A model generated the notes under the pieces. The model ran no database searches. It was not told the origin of the DNA and worked only from the letters and a program-made list of their open reading frames with translations. A stretch of 64,000 bases of DNA from Nisaea denitrificans DSM 18348 (GTDB lineage Bacteria; Pseudomonadota; Alphaproteobacteria; Thalassobaculales; Thalassobaculaceae). The stretch lies in assembly GCF_000426505.1 (NCBI RefSeq), contig NZ_KE384531.1:309384-373383 (forward strand), in the 5' to 3' direction. This document shows, piece after piece, positions 54,346-61,719 of this stretch (position 1 is its first letter; each line of letters starts with the position of its first letter). Both the position numbers and the translations under genes were made by a program.

Positions 54346-54927
54346 TCAGAGAAGGTGTTGATAGGCGGGAAGCTTGTCCTGATCGAACGGCCCGGCATGC
54401 GGCGGTCCGGCGCGTGCCGGTAAGCGGCTGGGGTCTGTCGACACCATTGTGTTGAGAGACCAGGTTCCTCCCTTGGCCGCGTCGCCGACCGATAGCGAGG
54501 AGGCCGAGACCGGGCATCCGGTTCCAGAGGAGAGCGCGGCCAGAAATGCGCGGCCGTCCCGCCCGTGTGCCACCGAGCAGGCATAGAGAGAAACGGAAGC
54601 ACCGTAGAGTGCCCTGCCAATTCGGGAGAGCGTGTTCCGCCGCGCCAGCAACACATCCCTGGTGATTGTGTGCTCGCCGAGCAACAAGGCGCCCGGCGCC
54701 CCGTGACAGATGATGACGAGCCGGTTCCCCGGAGACTTCCTCACTGTCTTCAATATTCGCGCCAGAGCGTCGTCGTCCGGTCCGATCCGGATGGTCTGGG
54801 CCGGCACCGCCAGTGCGGCCAGCAGAAATTCCGAGTCCGGGACGCGGTTGTCGATGGCAACAATCGTCTCGAGGTGGTCGACTGCCGGAACCGGATCCCA
54901 GCTTGTGATTGTGTCATATCCGGCCAT
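54346..54927 (-). CDS. Solo DUF4347 domain protein
   Basis: 193 residues consisting almost only of one DUF4347 domain. IVAIDNRVPDSEFLLAAL opens it, CHGAPGALLLGE holds His75, and LYACSVAHGRDG holds Cys117. The 42-residue spacing between them equals that in the 1047-residue protein. There is no RTX block or signal peptide. The ATG has GAAGGA 6 nt upstream. It lies 26 bp after the RTX pseudogene and is probably co-transcribed with it. It may be a surviving functional piece of a broken secreted protein or a stand-alone factor. Confidence 0.75.
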   Translation of the reverse strand: MAGYDTITSWDPVPAVDHLETIVAIDNRVPDSEFLLAALAVPAQTIRIGPDDDALARILKTVRKSPGNRLVIICHGAPGALLLGEHTITRDVLLARRNTLSRIGRALYGASVSLYACSVAHGRDGRAFLAALSSGTGCPVSASSLSVGDAAKGGTWSLNTMVSTDPSRLPARAGPPHAGPFDQDKLPAYQHLL

Positions 54928-54953
54928 TGGAAATCCTTCGTGCCGCCCCGTGC

Positions 54954-55567
54954 TCAGGCGAAGAGGGTCGAGACATCCTCGATCGTGGCGACGACGATCA
55001 GGGTGACTGTCGTGTCGCCTGCAGTGAGGGTGAGGCCGGTTTCGGTGGCGGCGGATGTCACCTCTGTGCCGGTGTCGAATTGCAGAACGTCGCCTTCTGC
55101 CTTGCTGTAGTCCGAGACGGTGTTGTTGCCGTCGCCGGGATGGAAGACGAAGCTGTCGGCGAGGGAGTCGTCGCCCCGGCCGCCATAGATCGTGTCTTCG
55201 TTCTGGTTGCCGTAGAGGATGTCGTTGCCGGTGGAGCCGCTGATGAGGTCGTTCCCGGCGAGGGCGGAAATTGTGTCGTTGTCACTGCCGCCCATCAAGT
55301 GTTTCTCCGCCAATTGCAGGACGCCCCGGCGCCCCGTGACTGACCAGATGCAGCTCGTTGACCTGGTTCGCCATGTCCGCAAGGGCGCTGCCGACCGGAT
55401 CGGCGGCGTGCGGGCATGTCCGGGCAATGGCGATATCCGGCGGCTCCGGCCAGCAGCAGGCCTGGCTGCGGCACCGCCGCGTCTAGGATTGCCAGAGTGC
55501 GCCGCTTGGGCGCTGAGCCGGTCGTCATGGCCTTGGCGTAATGGTGCAAAGAACGATCGGAGGACAT
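54954..55567 (-). pseudogene. Decayed DUF4347/RTX protein gene with two frameshifts
   Basis: Reading leftward, frame one starts at 55567 (RTLAILDAAVPQPGLLLAGA). Homology then continues in a second frame from about 55440 (PDIAIARTCPHAADPVGSAL and ADMANQVNELHLVSHGAPG), and then in a third frame from about 55320 (VLQLAEKHLMGGSDNDTI). The third frame holds RTX repeats (GNDLISGSTGNDILYGNQNED) and the secretion-like tail ending VATIEDVSTLFA. Beyond the frameshifts, the second half of DUF4347 including the Cys is deleted. A TTCCAA cluster with a perfect 27-nt match to that of the 5385 gene lies 124 bp upstream of the start. Confidence 0.82.
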
Positions 55568-55690
55568 CCTGAATCCCTAGGTGAGTTCTTTTGGGCGGTG
55601 GCTTGCAGAAGCAGCTGTCGAGGAGCGCTGCCACGGATGAAGGCGCGGAACACCTTTAGACTGGAAGGGGCGTAAAGCTGGTCTGGAATT

Positions 55691-55729
55691 GTTGGAATTT
55701 CCAAAAATGACAAATTGTCTTTTTTGGAA
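55691..55729 (-). promoter_or_regulatory. TTCCAA-box cluster C upstream of the RTX pseudogene
   Basis: The palindrome TTGGAA-T-TTCCAA is at 55692-55704 and another TTGGAA at 55724-55729. 55691-55717 is the perfect 27-nt partner of 5277-5303; both have the same orientation relative to the DUF4347 gene they precede. Confidence 0.6.
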
Positions 55730-55977
55730 ATTGCCGAATGATTTTAAAATGTTGTGAAATTAATAATAAGTTGAATGCGCCTGTTTATCTTGGTGTGACC
55801 GAAACAGGCAGGAGGGCCTGTGGAATCCGATTTCCTGAAAAGCAGAAAATGAAAATCTGACACCGTCTCTGCAATGTCTTCTGGAATTGCCACGTAGAGC
55901 CGATCCCACATCCGCACCTGCCGCACCAACACCTGACTGCAGATAACGGTGCCGCAGCCAAGTTATATCGGGAGGTG

Positions 55978-56010
55978 TTGGAAGTAGTCTGGAATTATTG
56001 GAATTGCCAA
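55978..56010. promoter_or_regulatory. TTCCAA-type boxes upstream of the regulator gene
   Basis: TTGGAA occurs at 55978-55983 and 55998-56003; the second forms TTGGAA-T-TGCCAA. 55987-56010 repeats 55681-55704 with 2 mismatches. It lies about 250 bp before the regulator start. Confidence 0.5.
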
Positions 56011-56210
56011 TAATTCCTATATAACAATTTTTTGTTGCATTTTTTTTTAAACAAATACCAAAAGAAAGCACGCGTTAATTACTGTCTTTTACTGTTAACG
56101 CTCAGGAAAATCGTGGGATTTATCACTGTATAACAATGTTCTTGCTACAATGGGCTTCATTTTATCGTCCCGGTTCATTATATGTCAGGGGCAGGTTGAG
56201 CGTGGCCAAT

Positions 56211-56225
56211 TTCCAATTTTTCCAA
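56211..56225 (+). promoter_or_regulatory. TTCCAA-TTT-TTCCAA box directly before the regulator gene
   Basis: A direct repeat with a 9-bp period, ending 29 bp before the ATG at 56255. The surrounding 20 bases (56208-56227) are identical to the reverse complement of 25854-25873. Autoregulation of the following gene is suggested. Confidence 0.55.
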
Positions 56226-56254
56226 AGGGTTTCTGGATTGAAGGTCCTACCCGG

Positions 56255-57286
56255 ATGACAGATGTGACCCAGAGTTTCGCGGACAAGCTTCGGCTGATAT
56301 TGCGTGTCACAGGTTGCGAGACCCAAAAAGAGTTCTACGCCAAGCTGAAATCCGTCAACCCGGACACGGGATATGATCCGGTAAGGGCGTATAAATGGGT
56401 TCAGGGACGGTCGAGCCCTCGTAACCGCTCGGTCTATGAAGATCTTGCCCGCCTTATTGATCTGGGGCTGAGCGGCGACGACCTGCGTACCTGCTCTTAT
56501 GATGATTTCTACCGTCTGCTTGCCGGGCGCTACGGCGACCTGTTGTTGGATATTCCCGCACCGGACCGCGCCCCGGGCCACGATACTGTGGCGGCGCAGG
56601 TGAAAAGTGACGAGGCGCCGCCCGCCTATCCGCTTCCGGACTATCTTGTCGGCAGGTATCTTACTCTTTCGCGGGCCTGGTCTCCGCACCGCCCCGGATG
56701 TCTTATTACCGGTGTGACCGACATCTCGCACGGGCCGGACGGCAATCTCCTCATAAACTATATCGAGCATTTGCCCTGGGGCACGCTGAAGCTGAACGGC
56801 CCGGCTCAGCGGATCGGCCGGAACATGACCACCCAGCTTGTCAGCCGGGATCAGGAGATGCTGCTCACCTTTACCTATGCGCTGCCACCTGCGCCCGGCG
56901 TCGTGCTGGCCGGAATCCTGAGCGGTGTGACCATGCATGACGCCGAGATGCGCCCGGTGGCGGGACGCGTCATTGGCCTGCGGCTTCAGGAGGGATCCGA
57001 AGCCAGGATAGAGGCCGGGGCCGACGGGTATCTGGGGCTGACAGCCGAAGAGATTGCAGAGCAGCTTGTAAGGTTCGATATGAAACCGGACCAGGCGGCG
57101 CGGCTTGCACCGGATGTTCTGGAATTCCTGATCGATACGGGTGACCGGGGTCTGATCGAGGCGCCCGTCACTGCGATTAACACGATAATGGGCAAGGCCC
57201 TCAGCGAGTCTCCGGCGCCGACGACACCGCCTGTTCCGCCGAAACTTTATGTCGTGGATAAAAAATCCTCGGGCCGAAAGCGCTAA
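56255..57286 (+). CDS. Putative DNA-binding regulator of the DUF4347 loci
   Basis: 343 residues. The first ~100 look like an HTH regulator: SFADKLRLILRVTGCETQKEFYAKL and AYKWVQGRSSPRNRSVYEDLARLIDLG have the helix pattern of XRE-like DNA-binding domains. Residues 130-270 form a beta-rich domain (LPDYLVGRYLTLSRAWSPH, LLINYIEHLPWGTLKLNG), possibly for ligand binding or oligomerisation. I do not recognise the family by name. The frame is open from 56150, but I chose ATG 56255: it has GAAGG upstream, and the longer start would translate the operator-like box at 56211-56225. The regulator role over DUF4347 genes is inferred from shared boxes. Confidence 0.6.
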   Translation: MTDVTQSFADKLRLILRVTGCETQKEFYAKLKSVNPDTGYDPVRAYKWVQGRSSPRNRSVYEDLARLIDLGLSGDDLRTCSYDDFYRLLAGRYGDLLLDIPAPDRAPGHDTVAAQVKSDEAPPAYPLPDYLVGRYLTLSRAWSPHRPGCLITGVTDISHGPDGNLLINYIEHLPWGTLKLNGPAQRIGRNMTTQLVSRDQEMLLTFTYALPPAPGVVLAGILSGVTMHDAEMRPVAGRVIGLRLQEGSEARIEAGADGYLGLTAEEIAEQLVRFDMKPDQAARLAPDVLEFLIDTGDRGLIEAPVTAINTIMGKALSESPAPTTPPVPPKLYVVDKKSSGRKR

Positions 57287-57343
57287 GTCAAAAGCGGTAA
57301 GTTGGCGGTAGCCTGTTTCGCGTGATCTGGTCGATACTTGAGA

Positions 57344-57357
57344 TACGCACGTGCGTA
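57344..57357. promoter_or_regulatory. 14-bp perfect palindrome
   Basis: TACGCACGTGCGTA lies 41 bp before the start of the 57398 gene and 58 bp after the regulator gene. It could be an operator for the HTTM pair. Confidence 0.4.
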
Positions 57358-57397
57358 CGACCTGTGTCACTAAGCGCTTCAGGAGCGGGCTGACGTT

Positions 57398-57856
57398 TTG
57401 GCGATTCCGAATTTATTGAAACTGCTTCTGCCCGCTTTGTTTCCGTCATGGCGCTTTTTTGACGTGATCGGGCCATCTCCGCGCGTTGAGCTTTGCCTGA
57501 CCGATAACCCCGAAAACGATGAAGCGGTTTGGCGGGAATGCCGCCCGAGGCCGGCGCAGCTCAGGTTTCGGGACCGGCTGACAGGGTTTTTCTGGAATGC
57601 GCGATGGAACGAAACACTCTACCTGACGAATTGCGCCGAACGTTTCATTCAGGGCCAGGAAGAGCATGCCAGTCGCGAGATCCGGCGGCGCCTGAGGAGT
57701 GATCTTCTGCGTGCCGAAGGCGAGGGGGATGGTGGGAACATACCGGCCTTTTTCCGCTTCAGGCTGGTGTTCGTCAGTCGTGACGATGACAGTCTGAGAC
57801 GCGATGTCGCCTTCGTCTCCCCGCCATATCAAACCGTCGATCCGCTCGACCGATGA
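57398..57856 (+). CDS. Unknown protein encoded with an HTTM membrane protein
   Basis: 152 residues, not recognised. It begins LKLLLPALFPSWRFFDVIGPSPRVELCL and continues with aromatic-rich strands (FFWNARWNETLYLTNCAERF, FFRFRLVFVSRDDD). The start is most likely TTG 57398, with AGGAG about 14 nt upstream. It overlaps the next gene by 4 nt (ATGA), so the two products probably work together at the membrane. Similar small soluble partners are seen next to HTTM-type genes, but I cannot name a family. Confidence 0.6.
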   Translation: MAIPNLLKLLLPALFPSWRFFDVIGPSPRVELCLTDNPENDEAVWRECRPRPAQLRFRDRLTGFFWNARWNETLYLTNCAERFIQGQEEHASREIRRRLRSDLLRAEGEGDGGNIPAFFRFRLVFVSRDDDSLRRDVAFVSPPYQTVDPLDR

Positions 57857-58542
57857 GCCTGGATCTCGCCATCCGCCTGACGGAAATCCTGCTGTCGATC
57901 GCTCTCATCCAGCAGAGCCTGGAGCACGTCTTCGGGCTGCGGGACGAGCGGGTGCATTATTTCGTGCGCCTGGTGCTGAGCGTATTGCTGCTGGTGGGCA
58001 TCCAGCCTCAATGGGTCTGCGTTGCTCTGTTTATCAACGCGCTGTTCATTCTGAGACGCTTTCAGGGGCCATATAACGGCGGCAGCGATCTGTTGAGCGT
58101 GCTGTTGATCACATGCCTCTGCGCCGTACACCTGATGCCGAGCGCGCAATGGCAGGAATATGTCTTCGGATACCTGGCGCTTCAGGTGGTGTTTTCCTAC
58201 TTCAAGTCCGGCTGGGCCAAGGTCATCTACCGGGACTGGCGGAGCGGGCAGGCGCTGAGGGATGTCTTCGCTTTTTCCGTCTATCCGGTCAGCGAAGCGA
58301 CCAGAGAATGGGCCACACAGCCGCGCTTGCTCTGGGCCATGTCGTGGGCCGTCATATTGCTGGAATTGCTTTTCCCACTGGCAATGCTGTCGCCGGAGGC
58401 TCTTGCCGCCGGACTGACACTCGCCATGGCGTTCCACGTCGCCAATTTCGTCATGTTCGGATTCAACAGGTTCGTCTGGGTATGGGCCGCCGCCTATCCG
58501 TCGCTGATCTGGCTGCAGGCGCGGCTCGACCTGCTGGGCTGA
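57853..58542 (+). CDS. HTTM-like integral membrane protein
   Basis: 229 residues with about six hydrophobic segments (ILLSIALIQQSLEHVFGL, FVRLVLSVLLLVGIQPQWV, LLSVLLITCLCAVHLM and others). YFKSGWAKVIYRDWRSGQALRDVF, with K-x-W and G-x-A-L, is the pattern of HTTM domains related to vitamin-K-dependent carboxylases. AMAFHVANFVMFGFNRFVW supplies the conserved His/Asn region. It is translationally coupled to the preceding gene. Catalytic activity is unknown for this short form. Confidence 0.7.
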   Translation: MSLDLAIRLTEILLSIALIQQSLEHVFGLRDERVHYFVRLVLSVLLLVGIQPQWVCVALFINALFILRRFQGPYNGGSDLLSVLLITCLCAVHLMPSAQWQEYVFGYLALQVVFSYFKSGWAKVIYRDWRSGQALRDVFAFSVYPVSEATREWATQPRLLWAMSWAVILLELLFPLAMLSPEALAAGLTLAMAFHVANFVMFGFNRFVWVWAAAYPSLIWLQARLDLLG

Positions 58543-58696
58543 TCGACACGACAGATGCTGGCGACCTAAATCAATATCCTTTATGAGGTTATTGGGCTGG
58601 AAAAAGCTCTTTATCATTGCTTGTGTTCGGGGTGCGTAAACCCAAAACATGATTGCTGCCGTCATATCGTCGGTTCGGATGGGCGAGGGAGGGACG

Positions 58697-59260
58697 ATGA
58701 AGAGCCTCGATACAGTCGAACGCCATCTGCTCACAAACGGAGATATACGTGTCCCGCCATTCTTCTCCCCCTTGCTCGAGGCTTGGCACAGGCACCAGGC
58801 AGATACCGAGGACGTCTTCCCGTCCTATCGGCACTTCGATGTTCTGGACATACCGCCGGCGTTGATCAGCCATCTGATCCTGTGCAAGCTGATCGGCACG
58901 CCCAGACGCTTTTTCTACGAGTTGGTCGGACAGGCGATCGAGACCCATAACGGGTTTTCCGCATCGAAGCGTTTCCTGGCCGATGTGCCCCTGAAAAACA
59001 AGAAGGTGATGGCGCGGGAATTCGGGCTGACCGTCCTGAATCGCTGTCCGATCTACTCGAGGGGGCCGTATATTGGTAAGTTCGAGTATGTCCGGGAAAT
59101 CGAGCGTCTGATCTGCCCTTACCGGATCGATGGCAACACCTTCGCTTTTGTTGCGCTGGCGCGATTTACCCTCGATCAAATGGGGATGCAACAGGAGCGT
59201 CGAGACAGTGGGAGCGGGGCGCACGTCGGCCTGCACAAGAAGGTGCCTGCTGAACTCTAG
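58697..59260 (+). CDS. PAS_5-like protein
   Basis: 187 residues. PSYRHFDVLDIPPALISHLILCKLIG and RRFFYELVGQAIETHNGFSASKR, followed by YIGKFEYVREIERLICPYR, fit the PAS_5 pattern seen also in 21772-22371. There is no output domain. I chose ATG 58697 (MKSLDTV) with GAGGGAGGGACG immediately upstream, over the frame start at 58649. The role is unknown. Confidence 0.7.
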   Translation: MKSLDTVERHLLTNGDIRVPPFFSPLLEAWHRHQADTEDVFPSYRHFDVLDIPPALISHLILCKLIGTPRRFFYELVGQAIETHNGFSASKRFLADVPLKNKKVMAREFGLTVLNRCPIYSRGPYIGKFEYVREIERLICPYRIDGNTFAFVALARFTLDQMGMQQERRDSGSGAHVGLHKKVPAEL

Positions 59261-59401
59261 GGCTCCGGAGCCAGGCTATGTGGACCGAACGTTGTGGTCG
59301 TGGCAAGCCGCAGGGAACTATATGGACGGATTTCGGTGCTGGGAGGGCTGCCTAAACCGGTGCTGGCGAGCTCACCCGGAACACTGAAAGGTTTGGTTAA
59401 A

Positions 59402-59478
59402 TGGTCGGGGAGAGAGGATTCGAACCTCCGGCCCCTGCCTCCCGAAGGCAGTACTCTACCAGGCTGAGCTACTCCCCG
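59402..59478 (-). tRNA. tRNA-Pro (anticodon CGG)
   Basis: The cloverleaf folds on the minus strand. The acceptor stem is CGGGGAG / CTCCCCG, the D-arm GCTC...GAGT, the anticodon arm CTGCC-TTCGGGA-GGCAG with CGG at positions 34-36, and the T-arm GGAGG-TTCGAAT-CCTCT. The discriminator is A and CCA is encoded. It reads CCG codons. It lies downstream of, and in the same direction as, the polyprenyl synthase gene. Confidence 0.96.
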
Positions 59479-59566
59479 ACCGAGGAGAGGCCGCTATATA
59501 GCGTGGCCTCCCGAGTGCATCAAGCGCTGTTTTACACTTGTGCGCATGTTTTCTCAGCGGCCCGTT

Positions 59567-60583
59567 TCAGTAGGCCCGCTCGACGCAGAAATCGACAACG
59601 TCGACAAGGGCGTCCTTGGCGGGGCCATCTTCGAACAGGCCCAGGGCATCGCGGGCGATGGCGGCGTAGTGGCGGGCCCGCTCCAGGCTGTCGGCCAGCG
59701 TGTTGTGCTTTGCCATCAGCTCCTGGGCCCTGGCCAGATCGCCGTCCTGCTGATCCAGCTCTTCCAGCGTGCGGCGCCAGAAGGCGCGCTCCTCGTCGTC
59801 TCCGCGCCGGAAGGCGAGGATCACCGGCAGGGTGATCTTGCCTTCGAGGAAATCGTCCCCGACCGTCTTGCCAAGCTTTTCCTGCTGGGCCGAATAATCC
59901 AGCACATCGTCGACCAGCTGGAAGGCAATGCCGAGATTCATGCCATAGCTTTCCAGCGCCTGCTGTTCCGCCTTCGGCCGTTCGGCGACCACGGCGCCGA
60001 TTTCGGCGGCGGCGGCGAACAGTTTGGCGGTCTTGCCCCGGATCACTTCCAGATAGGCGCTTTCGTCGGTCGCGGTGTCGTTCGTCGTGATGAGCTGCTG
60101 CACCTCGCCCTCGGCGATCACGGCGGACGCCTCGGACAGAATCCGCAGGACCTCGATGGAGCCGTCGGCGGTCATCAGCTGAAAGGAGCGGCTGAACAGG
60201 AAGTCGCCGACCAGCACGCTGGCCTGATTTCCCCAGACAGCGTTCGCCGATTCCTGGCCGCGCCGCAGGTCGCTCTCGTCGACCACGTCGTCATGCAGCA
60301 GGGTGGCGGTGTGGATGAACTCGACGCAGGCCGCGAGGCGTATATGCCTGTCGCCCTTGTAGTCGCAGAGGGCAGCCGCGCCGAGGGTGAGCATCGGCCG
60401 CAGTCGCTTGCCGCCGGCGGCGATCAGGTGCCCCGCAAGCTGCGGGATCAGCGCCACCGGGCTCTGCATATGCTCGATGATGGTCTGGTTGACCCGCTCC
60501 AGATCAGCCTTGACCAGATCGGTCAGACCATTGATTGAGGCTTTGCGCTTCCCGCTGTCCTCGAAATCCACAACCACGCCCAA
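59567..60583 (-). CDS. Polyprenyl diphosphate synthase (ubiquinone side chain, IspB type)
   Basis: About 338 residues. GGKRLRPMLTLGAAALC precedes the first Asp-rich motif LLHDDVVDESDLRRG, and FQLVDDVLDY is the second. The chain-length region before the first motif (EFIHTATLLHDD) has small residues, consistent with a long (octa- to decaprenyl) product. It makes the isoprenoid tail of ubiquinone. The frame is open from 60652, but the extra N-terminus is atypical. I chose TTG 60583, which has GGAG 6 nt upstream; GTG 60577 is also possible. It is divergent from the DUF2007 gene. Confidence 0.93.
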   Translation of the reverse strand: MGVVVDFEDSGKRKASINGLTDLVKADLERVNQTIIEHMQSPVALIPQLAGHLIAAGGKRLRPMLTLGAAALCDYKGDRHIRLAACVEFIHTATLLHDDVVDESDLRRGQESANAVWGNQASVLVGDFLFSRSFQLMTADGSIEVLRILSEASAVIAEGEVQQLITTNDTATDESAYLEVIRGKTAKLFAAAAEIGAVVAERPKAEQQALESYGMNLGIAFQLVDDVLDYSAQQEKLGKTVGDDFLEGKITLPVILAFRRGDDEERAFWRRTLEELDQQDGDLARAQELMAKHNTLADSLERARHYAAIARDALGLFEDGPAKDALVDVVDFCVERAY

Positions 60584-60737
60584 GGCAAACTCCGTGTCGC
60601 TTGACGCCTCACATTCGCGAAGCGAGCATAGGTCCGGTTTTGCGGCGGTCAAGTCTTGCGCCCGCTTCCCGGTGACGCACCCGGGAATATGTGGCGGGCT
60701 GGTGCCCGCCGATCACATTTCACTCCAGGGAGCGTCC

Positions 60738-60956
60738 ATGAAAGAATTGCTGCGTACGACTGACATTGTCCGGCTGTCTTTCCTGAGCGCGCTGCTGCGT
60801 GATGCGGGTGTGGAGCCGCTGGTGCTGGACAGTCATATGAGCGTGCTCGAGGGCAGCGCTAACGCGATCCCGCGCCGCCTGGCCGTCCGGGATGAAGATT
60901 TCGACCGGGCGAAATGGGTGTTGGAGGAGTCGGGTGAGCAGCTCGACGAGGATTGA
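60738..60956 (+). CDS. DUF2007 small protein
   Basis: 72 residues. ELLRTTDIVRLSFLSALLRDAGVEPLVLDSHMS and RRLAVRDEDFDRAKWVLEE match the DUF2007 (putative signal-transducing, PII-like ferredoxin-fold) family. The ATG has CAGGGAG upstream. It overlaps the next gene by 23 nt, so translation is probably coupled. Confidence 0.85.
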   Translation: MKELLRTTDIVRLSFLSALLRDAGVEPLVLDSHMSVLEGSANAIPRRLAVRDEDFDRAKWVLEESGEQLDED

Positions 60957-61707
60957 TCTGCCTGTGGCCGTAACCGAGGACAGCCTGCTCGGTGGACGCG
61001 TGCGATTTTTGCAGCCGGTTAATGGATATCGTGCCGCGGTCGATCCGGTGCTGCTGGCGGCCTCCGCTCCGGCGCAGGACGGTGACCGGGTGCTCGATCT
61101 CGGCTGCGGCGCCGGAGCAATTTCTCTCTGTCTGCTGGCGCGGGTACCGGGTCTGACCGTGACCGGTATCGAGCAGGCGCCGGAAATGCGCGATCTCGCC
61201 GAACGCAATGCGGCTCTCAACTGCGTAACCGATCGCTTCGCGCCGCATCTCGGGCGGGTCGAGGCGCGGCCACCTCTCTTCGAGGAAGGCGCGTTCGATC
61301 TTGTTCTCGCTAATCCACCCTATCTTGAGACAGATCGCGCGGATCTGCCTGAGAGCGCGCTGAAGGCAGCTGCCCATGTCGAGGGAGAGGTGCCGCTTGC
61401 CGAGTGGGTCGAGGCGGCCTACCGAGCGCTGCGTCACAAGGGTAGACTTGCCATGGTGCATCGGGCTGACCGGCTGGCAGATATGCTGGAACCCATACAG
61501 AAACGCTTCGGCGGACTGCAGATCCACCCGGTTTATCCGAAAGTCGGCCGCGACGCGAAACGGGTCATCGTCATGGCCCGTAAGGGCGTGCGGACGCCGC
61601 TTTCCCTTTCATCCGGGGTGGTCCTGCACAATATGGATGGGAGCTATACACCGCCGATTGCGGCCGCCCTCGACGGGTCCGCACTCGCGTTCGGCGCGCC
61701 ACTTTAG
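60934..61707 (+). CDS. TrmN-like tRNA (adenine-N6) / class I SAM methyltransferase
   Basis: 257 residues. The SAM motif is VLDLGCGAGAISLCLLARVPG, the N6-adenine motif LVLANPPYLE, and GYRAAVDPVLLAASAPA precedes them as in TrmN6 (YfiC) proteins. It should methylate adenine 37 of tRNA-Val or a similar RNA site. The start is GTG 60934 with GGAGGA 6 nt upstream, inside the DUF2007 gene. It is followed 12 bp later by the S49 peptidase gene. Confidence 0.88.
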   Translation: MSSSTRIDLPVAVTEDSLLGGRVRFLQPVNGYRAAVDPVLLAASAPAQDGDRVLDLGCGAGAISLCLLARVPGLTVTGIEQAPEMRDLAERNAALNCVTDRFAPHLGRVEARPPLFEEGAFDLVLANPPYLETDRADLPESALKAAAHVEGEVPLAEWVEAAYRALRHKGRLAMVHRADRLADMLEPIQKRFGGLQIHPVYPKVGRDAKRVIVMARKGVRTPLSLSSGVVLHNMDGSYTPPIAAALDGSALAFGAPL

Positions 61708-61719
61708 AGGAGAGCATCC

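Larger units (their letters stand above)
55568..56254. other. Intergenic region with TTCCAA clusters between divergent genes
   Basis: No gene is supported. AT-rich runs (55730-55800, 56010-56100) alternate with ordinary sequence. A 24-nt direct repeat with 2 mismatches lies at 55681-55704 and 55987-56010. Confidence 0.6.

Noticed and set aside
56150-56254. A longer N-terminus for the regulator beginning at 56150
   Set aside because: It would translate the operator-like box at 56211-56225, has a poor ribosome site, and homology-like sequence starts after the ATG at 56255.
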